In this document: positions 18,831 through 28,136 of the stretch, one piece after another
Layout: each line of letters starts with the position of its first letter
How positions within the stretch are numbered: the first letter of the stretch is position 1
Program-made: the position numbers and the translations under genes
Notes under the pieces: model-generated
The model's database searches: none
The model's input: only the letters and a program-made list of their open reading frames with translations
Told to the model about the DNA's origin: nothing
Assembly: GCA_002077045.2 (NCBI GenBank)
Contig: KZ111142.1
Location: 1,052,463-1,091,205 of the forward strand
Reading direction: 5' to 3'
DNA from: Rachicladosporium sp. CCFEE 5018
Lineage: Eukaryota; Ascomycota; Dothideomycetes; Cladosporiales; Cladosporiaceae
DNA length: 38,743 bases

Positions 18831-20072
18831 TCAATGACCTCCTAGCTGCCAGTGGCCATCGTCGATGACCTGCAGGATCGAGTTCACTACCTCACCCGGC
18901 CGTCTGTCAGGCTTAGAATCCTGTGGACTAGGCTCGGGCATCGGTACTGCTGTCGTATCTAGCACAGCGATTATCGGACTGCTTGCCGGCACAATGTCTA
19001 TGGTACTTCCAATCGTCTTCGCCGGCGTGTTCCAGGTCGACATGACCAGCGAGCCGCCCCAGCCAGTACTGAGGTTGACTGGTGAAGTCACTACTTCGGA
19101 ATGTAGGCTAGGCGGGCTGTCTGTGATCGGAGACGAGCTTGGCGACGCATTGGGAACACTTGTGATCGGTAGCGCAGGCATGTTGGGAGCAGGGCCTGAC
19201 GTTGGCATGGCAGGAACTTGCGCAGTCGACAGTGGTGGACTGTCCGTGCTGGTCTCTGTTATGGGCTCGGGTACTTTTGTTGTCGTGTCGACGCTAGCCT
19301 CAGTGCTGGGAGCGCTCTCTACAGAGGTGACAGTACTAGTGCTGTCGGTGCTAATGGTCATCTCCAGAGTAATTGGCGTTGTCAACGCGATATCAAGGGA
19401 GGGGCGACTGGGCATTAGAATCGTAGTGGAACCCGTTTCGACGGTGATGGTGGGTTGTTGGGGACTCGTGCTTGGCACAGTGTCTGTGATTTTCGTTGAA
19501 GCGGTCGTCCTGGGTAGAGCTGACGACACGTGCGTGTCCAACAAATGCGTCGTATCTTCATTGTCGATTGATATCGTCGACGGATGTAAAGCAGTACCCA
19601 ACGAGCTCTCATCGATCATGCTGATTTTAGTGTGGTCTACTAGCCATTCATCGTCCTTGCCTTGCTGCCCGGAAGCCACCATGGCCACGATGATGATGAT
19701 GGTAAATGCAAGCACGGCCAGGAACACAAGAATCATCGCCCTCTTGTCTTTCCTAGTAAACTCTAGGCCTTGCTCATAGTCCACCTTACTAGCCATCCCC
19801 GATGGTGCGGCCGCCAGTGGATGCAATTTGATGGTGACTCCAGGCTGCGTGATGTCAGGCTGCTGGGCCTCAACATCTTGTAAAGAAGCGGGAGCGCGAG
19901 TGTCTCGCCATCGACGTTGCGACGGTCTTCTACTGGTCGCCAGATGCGCGAGGCCGTCGTCTATGAAATGGTCGATCCAGGAAACGTAGTCGACTGAGCT
20001 GCTGCGCGCTGAGGATGAGGGAGGTGTATGCGCCTGTGGAGACGAGATGTCCCTGATGCTTGGGGTCGACAT
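18831..20072 (-). CDS. Single-pass membrane protein with Ser/Thr-rich ectodomain, copy 1
   Basis: I do not recognise a family. The 413-residue intronless product has a hydrophilic N-terminal region (1-110), one transmembrane segment at about residues 112-133 (ILVFLAVLAFTIIIIVAMVA) and a long Ser/Thr/Pro-rich region (about 150-370). A short conserved C-terminus contains RRPGEVVNSILQVI. The basic RKDKR directly before the membrane segment predicts N-terminus inside and the mucin-like part outside, where it would be O-mannosylated. Such a layout occurs in fungal wall sensors and adhesins, but no WSC or other sensor domain is present, so function stays open. The N-terminal and membrane parts are well conserved with copy 2, while the Ser/Thr region is only about 40% identical by eye. 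The large frame on the opposite strand is a by-product of Ser/Thr codons. Confidence 0.75.
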   Translation of the reverse strand: MSTPSIRDISSPQAHTPPSSSARSSSVDYVSWIDHFIDDGLAHLATSRRPSQRRWRDTRAPASLQDVEAQQPDITQPGVTIKLHPLAAAPSGMASKVDYEQGLEFTRKDKRAMILVFLAVLAFTIIIIVAMVASGQQGKDDEWLVDHTKISMIDESSLGTALHPSTISIDNEDTTHLLDTHVSSALPRTTASTKITDTVPSTSPQQPTITVETGSTTILMPSRPSLDIALTTPITLEMTISTDSTSTVTSVESAPSTEASVDTTTKVPEPITETSTDSPPLSTAQVPAMPTSGPAPNMPALPITSVPNASPSSSPITDSPPSLHSEVVTSPVNLSTGWGGSLVMSTWNTPAKTIGSTIDIVPASSPIIAVLDTTAVPMPEPSPQDSKPDRRPGEVVNSILQVIDDGHWQLGGH

Positions 20073-20341
20073 AGATAGCGCGTGGTTGATGACATTGATG
20101 ACCAGTCATGTCATGTACTCAGGCGGTGTAAGCTTCCGCAGGAAGGAGCTGTCGAGAGCGCAGATTATTCACCAGACCGCTGCCAGTGACCATGTGCGCC
20201 GCCGACAATGTCGGGCTTCCGCTTCCTCGGCCGCAATAACGCAACAGACGTGAGAGATGGATTCACGCAGCACAACGCCTTTCAAAGGGTTCGAAGGATC
20301 CAGATGGCCAAAGTCACGGACATCGTAAGCCCACCACCACG

Positions 20342-20928
20342 TTACCTCCCCGCCCAGATCCCACTCCCAACGCCCCTGCCCCTCTCATTCACCGGCCTCT
20401 TCGCCACCTTGCCCTGCGCCTTTACTCCCTCCACAACCCTCTCCCTCCCCGTTTCGACCACAACACCCCCTACAATCATCTCCCCGAGCACAGCATGCAG
20501 GGTCTCGAAATTGAAGATCAGATCCAGCTCACAGACATCCTCGAACAGGTAGTCCAGACTTTCTACGAAGACGTGGATGAGATCTAGCAAGGCCAGGGGA
20601 GATTCTGTGGAGGTCGAGATGACGATGAAGTAGAGGGTGGCGTAGTGGCGGTATGTCACCAGGGAGGGAGCATCGTTGGACTCCTGAGCAGTATTCGAAG
20701 ACGGGGCGAGGAGTGGTGGAAGTGGCAAGAAGTTACAACTGCTTGATGGTCGGGCGGAGACGAGGGTAAAGATCTCGGAGATGAGACGTTGTTGGACTGA
20801 GGTGTCCTGGGGGTTGAGGTCAGTGATTGCATCATGTGAGGGCCAGCCGGGAGGAGTACAAGTTGTGTGTAGAATTTCGTCAGGCGAGGCTGGCCATTAT
20901 TATTGAAGACCAATACTGCGTTGATCAT
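20342..20928 (-). CDS. APS3: AP-3 adaptor complex sigma subunit, copy 1
   Basis: Small subunit of the AP-3 adaptor, which sorts cargo from the Golgi or endosome to the vacuole. Exon 1 is 20928-20860 (23 codons, MINAVLVFNNNGQPRLTKFY then TQL), the intron is 53 bp (GTACTC...CCCCAG, phase 0), and exon 2 is 20806-20342. The total is 177 residues. The longin-like fold of sigma adaptins is clear: QQRLISEIFTLVSARP, then YRHYATLYFIV, LALLDLIHVFVESLDYLFE, VCELDLIFNFETLHAVLGEM and the AP-3-type GGVVVET. A fungal-type insertion (about residues 48-68) and a C-terminal tail rich in Gly and Arg extend it beyond the minimal fold. It is divergently transcribed from LeuRS with only 273 bp between start codons. 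Confidence 0.93.
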
Positions 20929-21105
20929 CGTCGTGGTCTCGATATCGCATTCGTGTTTATTGCACACGAGCCCAAATGGCGATATGAGTTGCAGCCAGCG
21001 AAGTGATGGTCCAAGCTCCACTGCAGACCAGATTTTTGGGAGTCACTCGAGCACATGCATTGGAGTACTCCAGCTATACGACACATTACTCACGACCAGT
21101 CCCCG

Positions 21106-21112
21106 TGACTCA
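21106..21112 (+). promoter_or_regulatory. TGACTCA (Gcn4/CPC1-type) site upstream of LeuRS, copy 1
   Basis: A perfect TGACTCA lies 90 bp upstream of the LeuRS ATG, in the promoter shared with AP-3 sigma. A one-mismatch version, TTACTCA, is at 21086-21092. Gcn4/CPC1 bZIP factors bind this heptamer and activate amino acid biosynthesis and tRNA synthetase genes under amino acid starvation. Both motifs are kept in copy 2. Control of this gene is inferred. Confidence 0.5.
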
Positions 21113-21201
21113 CCACGCCGTTCCCACGCTCTTTACTCCCGCCCTCGCGCGGTCTGCGCCTGTTCTCCTCTCTCCACAAACTACAGCATCAACCACCCAG
21201 C

Positions 21202-24200
21202 ATGGCTGCCCAAGCAACGCAGTCCGCAGTCGACCCCTCGGCAGCCCCTACCAGCGGCACTTTGAAACTCGAAAACACGGACAAGCGTGACACCCTGATC
21301 GCCTCGGAAAAGAAGTATCAGAAAGCGTGGGCCTCGTCCAAGATCTTCCAGCAAGACGCGCCCTCCCTCCAAGATGTGCCCTTCCACTCCATCTCACCTG
21401 CCGAGCTGCGGAAGAAGCACCCCAAGTACATGGTCACCATGGCGTATCCCTACGTTAACGGCTCGCCTCACGCGGGGCATTCATTCACGGCCTCGAAATT
21501 GGAGTTCGCGATAGGATGGGCGAGGATGAAGGGCATGCGAGCGTTGTATCCTCAGGGCTATCATTGCACGGGCATGCCGATCAAGGCTTGTGCGGATAAG
21601 TTGGTCAGGGAGATTGAGATGTTCGGCAAGAACTTCGAGAACTGCCCTGCTGAAGCTGTGCAAGACGAGGGTGCTGGGAAAGAGAATGGCGCCCCGCCTG
21701 CCCCAGTGCAAGGCGTAACAAAGACAGACATCACCAAGTTCGGCGCCAAAAAGAGTAAAGTGAACAGCAAGACTAACGTAGCTCTCAAATACCAGTTTCA
21801 AGTCATGCTCGCGCAAGGCGTGCCTCTGGAAGAGATCCACCGCTTTGCCGAGCCAGCGCACTGGCTCGAGTACTTCCCTCCGCTCTGGAAGCGCGATCTC
21901 GATGGTCTGGGCTGCCGGATCGACTGGCGGCGAAGCATGGTCACCACAGACGCGAACCCATACTACGACGCCTTTGTACGATGGCAGATGAACCGCCTCA
22001 AGGAACTGGGCAAGATCAAGTTCGGCAAGCGGTATACGGTCTACTCGCCAAAAGATGGGCAGGCGTGTATGGATCACGACCGGCAAAGCGGGGAGGGTGT
22101 GACTGTACAGGAGTACACTGCGCTGAAGTTGAAGGTCAAGGAATGGCCGGAGGTTGCGAAGGCGAAGCTTGAGGGCAAGATTCCAGAAGGTGCCAGCGTG
22201 TACTTCGTGCCTGCTACTTTGCGGCCGGAGACGATGTATGGACAGACTTGCTGTTTCGTGGGGCCGAGTATACAGTATGGAATCTTTGAGGTCGAGAAGG
22301 GCAAGGAGTATTATTTCATTTCGGATCGGGCGGCGAGGAATATGGCTTTCCAGAATATATTTTCTAAGTGGGGTGAGTTCCCCAAGGTGGCCGAGTTGCA
22401 AGGCTCGGAGGTGGTTGGCACGCTCGTGAACGCGCCGCTGTCGATACACAAGGAGGGTGTACGAATCCTGCCTATGGAGTCTGTCAAGGCATCGAAAGGC
22501 ACGGGTGTCGTCACGAGCGTGCCATCAGACTCCCCTGACGATTACGCGACGATGATGGACTTGGCGAAGAAGGCGGACTACTACAAGATCAAGAAGGAGT
22601 GGGCTGAGCTTGAGATTTTGCCTATAATCGAGACGCCTTCATACGGTAACTTGACAGCCAAGTTTCTCGTCGAGTCGATGAAGATCAACTCGCCGAAGGA
22701 CGCGAAGCAGCTTGCTGAAGCCAAGGATCTAGCGTACAAGGAGGGCTTCTACAAGGGCAAGATGGTCTATGGTGAATTCACAGGCAAGTCCGTGGAGGAG
22801 GCCAAGCCTCTGGTCCGACAACAGCTCATCGACTCGAATGAGGCATTTGCGTACGCAGAGCCGGATGGTCTTGTTATGAGCAGATCAGGCGACGAGTGCG
22901 TGGCTGGTCATCTCGACCAGTGGTTCATGAACTATGGTTCACCTGAGAAGAGCGGTGATCAAACATGGCAGCCTGAGGTGCTGAAACATCTAATGAACGA
23001 AGACGGCAAGGGTCTCAATACTTTCAGCACAGAAACGAAGAACGCTTTCGAGCAAGTGCTCTGGTGGCTGAGTCAATGGGCGTGTGCGAGATCCTATGGT
23101 CTCGGAACGAAGCTACCCTGGGACAAGTCGCAGCTTGTGGAGTCCTTGTCAGACAGCACGATCTACCCAGCTTACTACACCATCGCCCACCTCCTACACG
23201 GCGACATCTTCGGGAAGACGCGTGGAGTCCTAGACGTGGCGGCCGAAGACATGACAGACGAGACCTGGGACTACCTGTTCTGCCGGACTGAGGACTTGCC
23301 CACCGATACGAAGATCACAAAAGAGAAGCTCCAAGCAATGCGCCGCGAGTTCGAGTACTGGTACCCCCTGGACGTGCGGATATCTGGCAAGGACTTGATT
23401 CAGAATCATCTAACTTTCTTGCTTTATGTCCACATTGCTCTCTTCCCCAAGGATTACTGGCCACGTGGCATCCGAGTGAACGGTCATCTCCTGCTCAACG
23501 GCGAGAAAATGTCGAAATCCACTGGCAACTTCCTGACTCTGTACGATGCGACGGCAAAATTCGGCGCGGACGCTACACGTATCGCGTTGGCAGACGCAGG
23601 CGATACGATGGAAGACGCCAACTTCGAAGAGAGTGTCGCAAACGCCAACATCCTGCGAATGTACGAGCTCAGGCAATGGTGCGAGAGCGTCATCCTCGAT
23701 GCCCGGATCCTCAAAGACTCCGAGACCTACGCGCAAGTCAAGGACGCCGAGCGGCACAAAAATAATGACTCCATCCAACGCACTGGCCCGATCCTCTTCT
23801 GGGACTCCCTGTTCGAGAACGAACTCAACGGCCTAGTGGAGGAAACACGGACGCAGTACGAGGCTACGAACTATAAAGCTGCGCTCAAATCCGGACTGTA
23901 TGATTTCACTGGCGCGAGGGACTTCTACCGCGAAGTCACGAAGGCCGCAGGCATAGGCATGCACGCTGATCTCATCAAGCGGTACGTTGAGCTACAGGCG
24001 CTCATGGTGGCTGTAGTGGCGCCGCATTGGAGCGAGCATATCTGGCTTGAGGTGCTCAAACAACCCGATACGGTCCAGAACGCCAGGTTCGCCGAGGCGA
24101 GGGAGCAGAAAGCTGACCTCGGTGCGGCGAGGGAGTACGTCCGCAACACATCTTCCAGCATCACGTCTGCGGAAGGTGCGCAGCTGAAGCGTATGGCGAA

Positions 24201-24678
24201 GGGAAAGAGCACATCCTATGACCCGAAGAAGGAGAAGAAGCTGAGTATCTTCTGCGCGCTGAAGTACCCTGCTTGGCAAGACGGCATCATCGACACCGTC
24301 CGCAAGAACTTTTCAAACATGAGTCTGGACATGACGGCTGTCAGCAAATCTATCCCCAAACCCGAGACCAAGCGCGCTATGCCGTTCGTCCAGCACTTGA
24401 AGAAGCAGCTCGATACCGGTGTCTCACCGGACACGGTTTTCGAACGCAAGTTAGCTTTTGACGAGGTTGAAGTGTTGAAGGAGATGGTGCCGGGATTGAG
24501 GCAGACTGTGCAGAAATGCCAGACGGTTGAGCTGGTTTTGGTCGATGAGGGCGGGAAGACTGGGGAAGTGGTGGGAGGGCCCGAAGAGGGTAGTTTGGGG
24601 CAGAAGAGGGAGGGGTTGCCGGCTAGTGCTGAGGGGGCGGTGCCTGGTGGGCCGACGTTCTTCTTTGAGAATATTTGA
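21202..24678 (+). CDS. Cytosolic leucyl-tRNA synthetase, copy 1
   Basis: Charges tRNA-Leu with leucine in the cytosol (class Ia synthetase; yeast orthologue Cdc60). The uninterrupted frame gives 1158 residues, somewhat longer than the yeast enzyme, as in other filamentous fungi. The HIGH motif appears as PHAGH (residues 89-93) after MVTMAYPYVNGS. The CP1 editing domain spans roughly residues 240-540, with YFVPATLRPETMYGQT and SVKASKGTGVVTSVPSDSPD, the threonine-rich editing site. The KMSKS loop is at 769-773 in LLLNGEKMSKSTGN. The anticodon-binding and C-terminal eukaryote-type domain follow, ending TFFFENI. There is no mitochondrial targeting sequence. The start is the first ATG, in a CAGCATGG context. 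It differs from copy 2 at about 19 residues, clustered near the C-terminus. Confidence 0.97.
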   Translation: MAAQATQSAVDPSAAPTSGTLKLENTDKRDTLIASEKKYQKAWASSKIFQQDAPSLQDVPFHSISPAELRKKHPKYMVTMAYPYVNGSPHAGHSFTASKLEFAIGWARMKGMRALYPQGYHCTGMPIKACADKLVREIEMFGKNFENCPAEAVQDEGAGKENGAPPAPVQGVTKTDITKFGAKKSKVNSKTNVALKYQFQVMLAQGVPLEEIHRFAEPAHWLEYFPPLWKRDLDGLGCRIDWRRSMVTTDANPYYDAFVRWQMNRLKELGKIKFGKRYTVYSPKDGQACMDHDRQSGEGVTVQEYTALKLKVKEWPEVAKAKLEGKIPEGASVYFVPATLRPETMYGQTCCFVGPSIQYGIFEVEKGKEYYFISDRAARNMAFQNIFSKWGEFPKVAELQGSEVVGTLVNAPLSIHKEGVRILPMESVKASKGTGVVTSVPSDSPDDYATMMDLAKKADYYKIKKEWAELEILPIIETPSYGNLTAKFLVESMKINSPKDAKQLAEAKDLAYKEGFYKGKMVYGEFTGKSVEEAKPLVRQQLIDSNEAFAYAEPDGLVMSRSGDECVAGHLDQWFMNYGSPEKSGDQTWQPEVLKHLMNEDGKGLNTFSTETKNAFEQVLWWLSQWACARSYGLGTKLPWDKSQLVESLSDSTIYPAYYTIAHLLHGDIFGKTRGVLDVAAEDMTDETWDYLFCRTEDLPTDTKITKEKLQAMRREFEYWYPLDVRISGKDLIQNHLTFLLYVHIALFPKDYWPRGIRVNGHLLLNGEKMSKSTGNFLTLYDATAKFGADATRIALADAGDTMEDANFEESVANANILRMYELRQWCESVILDARILKDSETYAQVKDAERHKNNDSIQRTGPILFWDSLFENELNGLVEETRTQYEATNYKAALKSGLYDFTGARDFYREVTKAAGIGMHADLIKRYVELQALMVAVVAPHWSEHIWLEVLKQPDTVQNARFAEAREQKADLGAAREYVRNTSSSITSAEGAQLKRMAKGKSTSYDPKKEKKLSIFCALKYPAWQDGIIDTVRKNFSNMSLDMTAVSKSIPKPETKRAMPFVQHLKKQLDTGVSPDTVFERKLAFDEVEVLKEMVPGLRQTVQKCQTVELVLVDEGGKTGEVVGGPEEGSLGQKREGLPASAEGAVPGGPTFFFENI

Positions 24679-25118
24679 GAGGAAGGAAAGGAGGAGGAGG
24701 ATGGCGTGAGCGCTTACGGGATGTAGCCAGGCAATCATGTGCCTGCTGGTGGAGCCTGAAGGCTCTCTATCGGATGGGAAGATATACATATGTGCCTCAC
24801 GTCGAGACCGCAATTGCGCACGCTAGGTACTCGAAGCGCTGTACTCTCCTCTTGATAGTTCACATAGTGGCGGTAGAAATGGAAATGCGTCACGTGACAC
24901 CGCGTTCCACTCTTCGCGACTTCCCCCCGCGTACCTTCCTCCACGAACGATAAAGTTCGCCACATGCTGCCTCCGGTCTGCACGAGCCAATCTCCACTCT
25001 ACCAGACACCCTCCTCCCCTGCACTACAGCAAACATCCTTCCTCCACCATACTTGCCACCGCCGTTCCGCACTGTCCCATAGACCACATACATCTGCCTT
25101 CCTCGTACTGCAGCGACA
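24679..25118. other. Intergenic LeuRS-RAD7, copy 1
   Basis: The 440 bp contain the LeuRS 3' region and the RAD7 promoter. The first 200 bp differ from copy 2 at about one position, far less than the LeuRS coding sequence just before. A short inverted repeat (CGAAC, six bases, GTTCG) is at 24944-24959. Confidence 0.5.
24890..24897. promoter_or_regulatory. TCACGTGA palindrome upstream of RAD7, copy 1
   Basis: A perfect 8 bp E-box palindrome 222-229 bp upstream of the RAD7 ATG, kept in copy 2 (36743-36750) although neighbouring bases differ. It is a potential site for a Cbf1- or bHLH-type factor. Confidence 0.3.
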
Positions 25119-26899
25119 ATGTCCGGCCGCCGCAATGGCAACCGCATCCGCGGCCCTCAATCCGCTCTGACAGACTTCTTGGCCGCGAACAATATCTCCG
25201 CTGCGCAGATTCGGGATGACCATGAAAGGCGACAGAGGGAGGCTCGCAATAATGGGGAGGGATCCTCGACTGCTGCGGGCGCAGAGGCTACGCCCGCGAT
25301 TGGGGAGGACGGTGCAGACGAGGATGTGGTGGAGATAGACGAGGAGGAAGAGGAGAGGGTGAGGGTAGAGAGCAAGAAGAGGAAGAGGAAAGGGGAGGTG
25401 GCGGCGCTTGAGAAGATCAAGAAGGCTAAAGCGGGCAAGGGCAAAGGCAAAGAGGAGAAGGGGAAGGGGAAGGGGAAGGGCAAGGGCAAGGCGCAGGGGA
25501 AGAAGGGGAAGAAAGGCGATCCTGATGATGACGACGACGACGGCGACTCGGACGACGACTTCGACCCCGATGACCTCGGCCGCGACATGTACAAGAAATC
25601 CCGTCCTCTGCCAGGCCAATTCGAGCACTGCGAAATCTGCAGCAAACGCTTCACAGTAACACCCTACAACATCGAAGGGCCCGATGGTGGCCTAGTCTGC
25701 ACGCCCTGCGGCAAGGAGCTGAAGAAGGACGTCAAAGCTGAGAAGAAGTCCGCTGCCAAGCAGCCGCAAGGCCGGAAGAGGAGGAAGCTGGAATCGGATC
25801 GTCTGGACGGACTGGTCAATCGAGGGGCGAAGAGCTTGCAGCAGATGTGCATTGAGACTGTGGCTAAGCATCACGATGATGTGGAGGAGTTGGGAGATAT
25901 GCCCGCGCCGCTTGTCGAGCGGCTGAGCCAGATTTTCAGCAAGCAGCGGGTGCTGAAGCCAAAAACTCTGCCGCTTTTCTTGCGCCCGGATCTGCAGAGC
26001 GTGGTATTGCATGATGCCGCGTATCTGGAAGCGGACGATTACAAGCAGATATTTGCCGTTGTGCCGAATGTTCAGAAGCTGGTGCTGGGGAATACGTGTC
26101 AGATGAAGGACGAGGCGATGGAGTATATGCTTGAGCGATGTCTGAAATTGAAGCATGTGCAGCTTTATGCGAGTAATCTGGTGAGTACGGAGATGTGGGA
26201 GAAGTTCTTCACGGTGATGGGAGGGAGGCTGGAGAGTCTGGCGTTGAAGTGGCTGGATAATGCGCTTGAGGACGAGAGTGTGGAGGTTATGGCTAGGGAG
26301 TGCAGGAACGTTAGGAGGCTGAAGTTCAAGCTTTGTCGCAGGCTGGGCGAGAGAGCCGTGGCTGCTATCGCGACCCTACCGAAGCTGCAGCACCTCTCCC
26401 TCCAGTTGTCTCGAGACGTCAGCAACGAAGCGCTGATCAGCCTGGTTGAGCAACGCGGACCAAAGCTCCTCACCCTCTCCCTTGAGAAGTTCCTCGACGC
26501 CGACGAAACACTCCTCTCCGCCATCCACGATCATTGCCGCTCTCTACAGAAACTCCGCGTCTCCGAAAACGACACCGTCACCGATGCTGCTTTCACATCC
26601 CTCTTCACAGCCTGGCCAAACCCGCCCCTAGTATTCGCGGACTTCAACGCCACTCGCGATATCGACAACAACAATTCGGACGGTCCGCTCGAAGATCCCA
26701 TCGGTCTCGGATCCGCTGGTTTCACGGCGCTGATGGCGCATTCCGGGCAGGCGTTGAAGCATTTGGATATCTCGTCCTGTCGGCACATTGACATCGTCGC
26801 TCTCAGTGAAGCCTTCTGCTCGCCAGATGCCGTGTACCCGGCGCTGGAATATATCAATGTGTCATTCTGCAGTCGAGTGGATACGGAGGTCGTGGAGGG
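25119..26899 (+). CDS. RAD7: RAD7-like nucleotide excision repair protein, copy 1 (3' end in gap)
   Basis: In yeast Rad7 works with Rad16 in global-genome nucleotide excision repair, recognising damage in silent chromatin and linking to a cullin ubiquitin ligase. The frame from ATG 25119 is open for 593 codons to the gap. It starts with the conserved RGPQSALTDFLAANNIS, followed by an acidic and then a Lys/Gly low-complexity linker (about residues 70-160). A four-Cys zinc-knuckle-like motif follows: C171-x2-C174 and C194-x2-C197, with KRFTVTPYN between. Leucine-rich repeats begin near residue 290 (LQHLSLQLSRDVSNEALISL, LKHLDISSCRHIDIVALSEA). The 3' end is missing. A continuous frame across the N run into RPL3 sequence is an artefact of the gap. 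Confidence 0.92.
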
Positions 26900-26999
26900 N
26901 NNNNNNNNNNNNNNNNNNNNNNNNNNNNNNNNNNNNNNNNNNNNNNNNNNNNNNNNNNNNNNNNNNNNNNNNNNNNNNNNNNNNNNNNNNNNNNNNNNN
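26900..26999. other. Assembly gap of 100 N
   Basis: Exactly 100 N between RAD7 copy 1 and the middle of RPL3 exon 2 of copy 2, so a scaffold join of unknown size. At least the RAD7 3' end and the first RPL3 exon would have to fit here if the arrangement were real. Confidence 0.98.
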
Positions 27000-28136
27000 G
27001 GCATGACCACCATCGTCCGCGACCTCGACCGCCCCGGTGCGAAGCTGCACAAGAAGGAGATCGTCGAGGCTGCCACAGTCATCGAAACTCCTCCGGTACG
27101 AGACTTGGCGCCAATACCATATATGGCATGCGCTGATCCGTACACTCATAACAGATGGTCGTTATCGGCATGGTTGGATACATCGAGACTCCCCGCGGTT
27201 TGCGCTCATTGACCACCGTCTGGGCCGAGCACTTGAGCGATGAGGTCAAGCGCCGATTCTACAAGAACTGGTACAAGAGCAAGAAGAAGGCCTTCACCAA
27301 GTACGCCAAGAAGCACGCAGAGGAGAACGGCAAGAACATCACCCGCGAGCTCGAGCGTATCAAGAAGTACGCCACCGTCGTCCGCGTTCTCGCCCACACC
27401 CAGATCAGCAAGACGCCTCTCAAGCAGAAGAAGGCACATCTCATGGAGATCCAGGTCAACGGTGGCTCCATCGCTGACAAGGTCGAGTTCGGCAACGGCC
27501 TCTTCGAGAAGCCCGTCGACATCAGCTCCGTCTTCGAGCAGGACGAGATGATCGACTGTATCGCTGTCACCAAGGGTGATGGTTACGCTGGTGTTACGAG
27601 CCGTTGGGGTACGAAGAAGCTGCCTCGCAAGACGCACAAGGGTCTCCGCAAGGTCGCTTGTATCGGTGCCTGGCATCCGTCACACGTGCAATGGACTGTT
27701 GCGCGTGCCGGTCAGAAGGGTTACCATCATCGTACCTCCGTCAACCACAAGATCTATCGTATTGGCAAGGGTACTGATGAGGGTAACGCCTCGACTGACT
27801 TCGACGTCAGCAAGAAGACAATCACTCCGTATGTTCTTGCAATCTTGTCTCGCAATGCACACGTACTAACAACGTCGCAGTCTCGGTGGCTTCGTCCGCT
27901 ACGGCGAGGTCAAGAACGACTTCGTTCTCCTCAAGGGCTCCGTGCCCGGTGTCAAGAAGCGTGTCATGACGCTCCGCAAATCCATGTTCATCCACACATC
28001 CCGCCGCTCGCTCGAGAAGGTCGACCTCAAATGGATCGACACCTCCAGCAAGTTCGGTCACGGTGCTTACCAGACACCCGCAGAGAAGAGGCAATTCCTC
28101 GGCACGCTCAAGAAGGACCTCGCGCCTGCTGCCTAG
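27000..28136 (+). CDS. RPL3: 60S ribosomal protein L3 (uL3), copy 2, 5' end missing
   Basis: Exon 2 is present from base 27000 to 27095, followed by exons 27155-27828 and 27881-28136. The first exon and part of the second are lost in the gap. Bases 27000 to about 27620, including the whole 59 bp intron, are identical to copy 1. Differences after that are almost all silent, so the encoded protein is the same where it can be read. The last intron has a GTATGT donor instead of GTAGGT; this also removes the in-frame TAG that copy 1 has at the exon end, so the unspliced frame runs on to 28291. That longer frame is an intron-retention product at most, not the gene. Confidence 0.95.

Larger units (their letters stand above)
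15071..26899. repeat. Duplicated 11.8 kb block, copy 1
   Basis: The block runs from inside RPL3 exon 2 to the gap in RAD7. Gene order, strands and intron positions are the same as in 27000-38743. The coordinate offset is 11929 at the left end and 11844 at the right end. Nearly all of the net 85 bp difference is in one unalignable stretch (18418-18830). Confidence 0.97.

Noticed and set aside
18865..19779. 304-codon frame antisense to the Ser/Thr-rich gene
   Set aside because: Composition (Val/Gly/Ser runs) mirrors Ser/Thr codons of the real gene; the frame is shortened in copy 2 (30712-31272), and there is no domain.
21481..22449. 322-codon frame antisense to LeuRS, present in both copies
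   Set aside because: It lies wholly over highly constrained LeuRS coding sequence, so its conservation is explained by the sense gene, and the product resembles nothing.
25119..27212. Apparent RAD7-RPL3 fusion protein across the N run
   Set aside because: The frame is continuous only because 100 N were counted as codons; gap length is unknown and the RPL3 part includes intron sequence.
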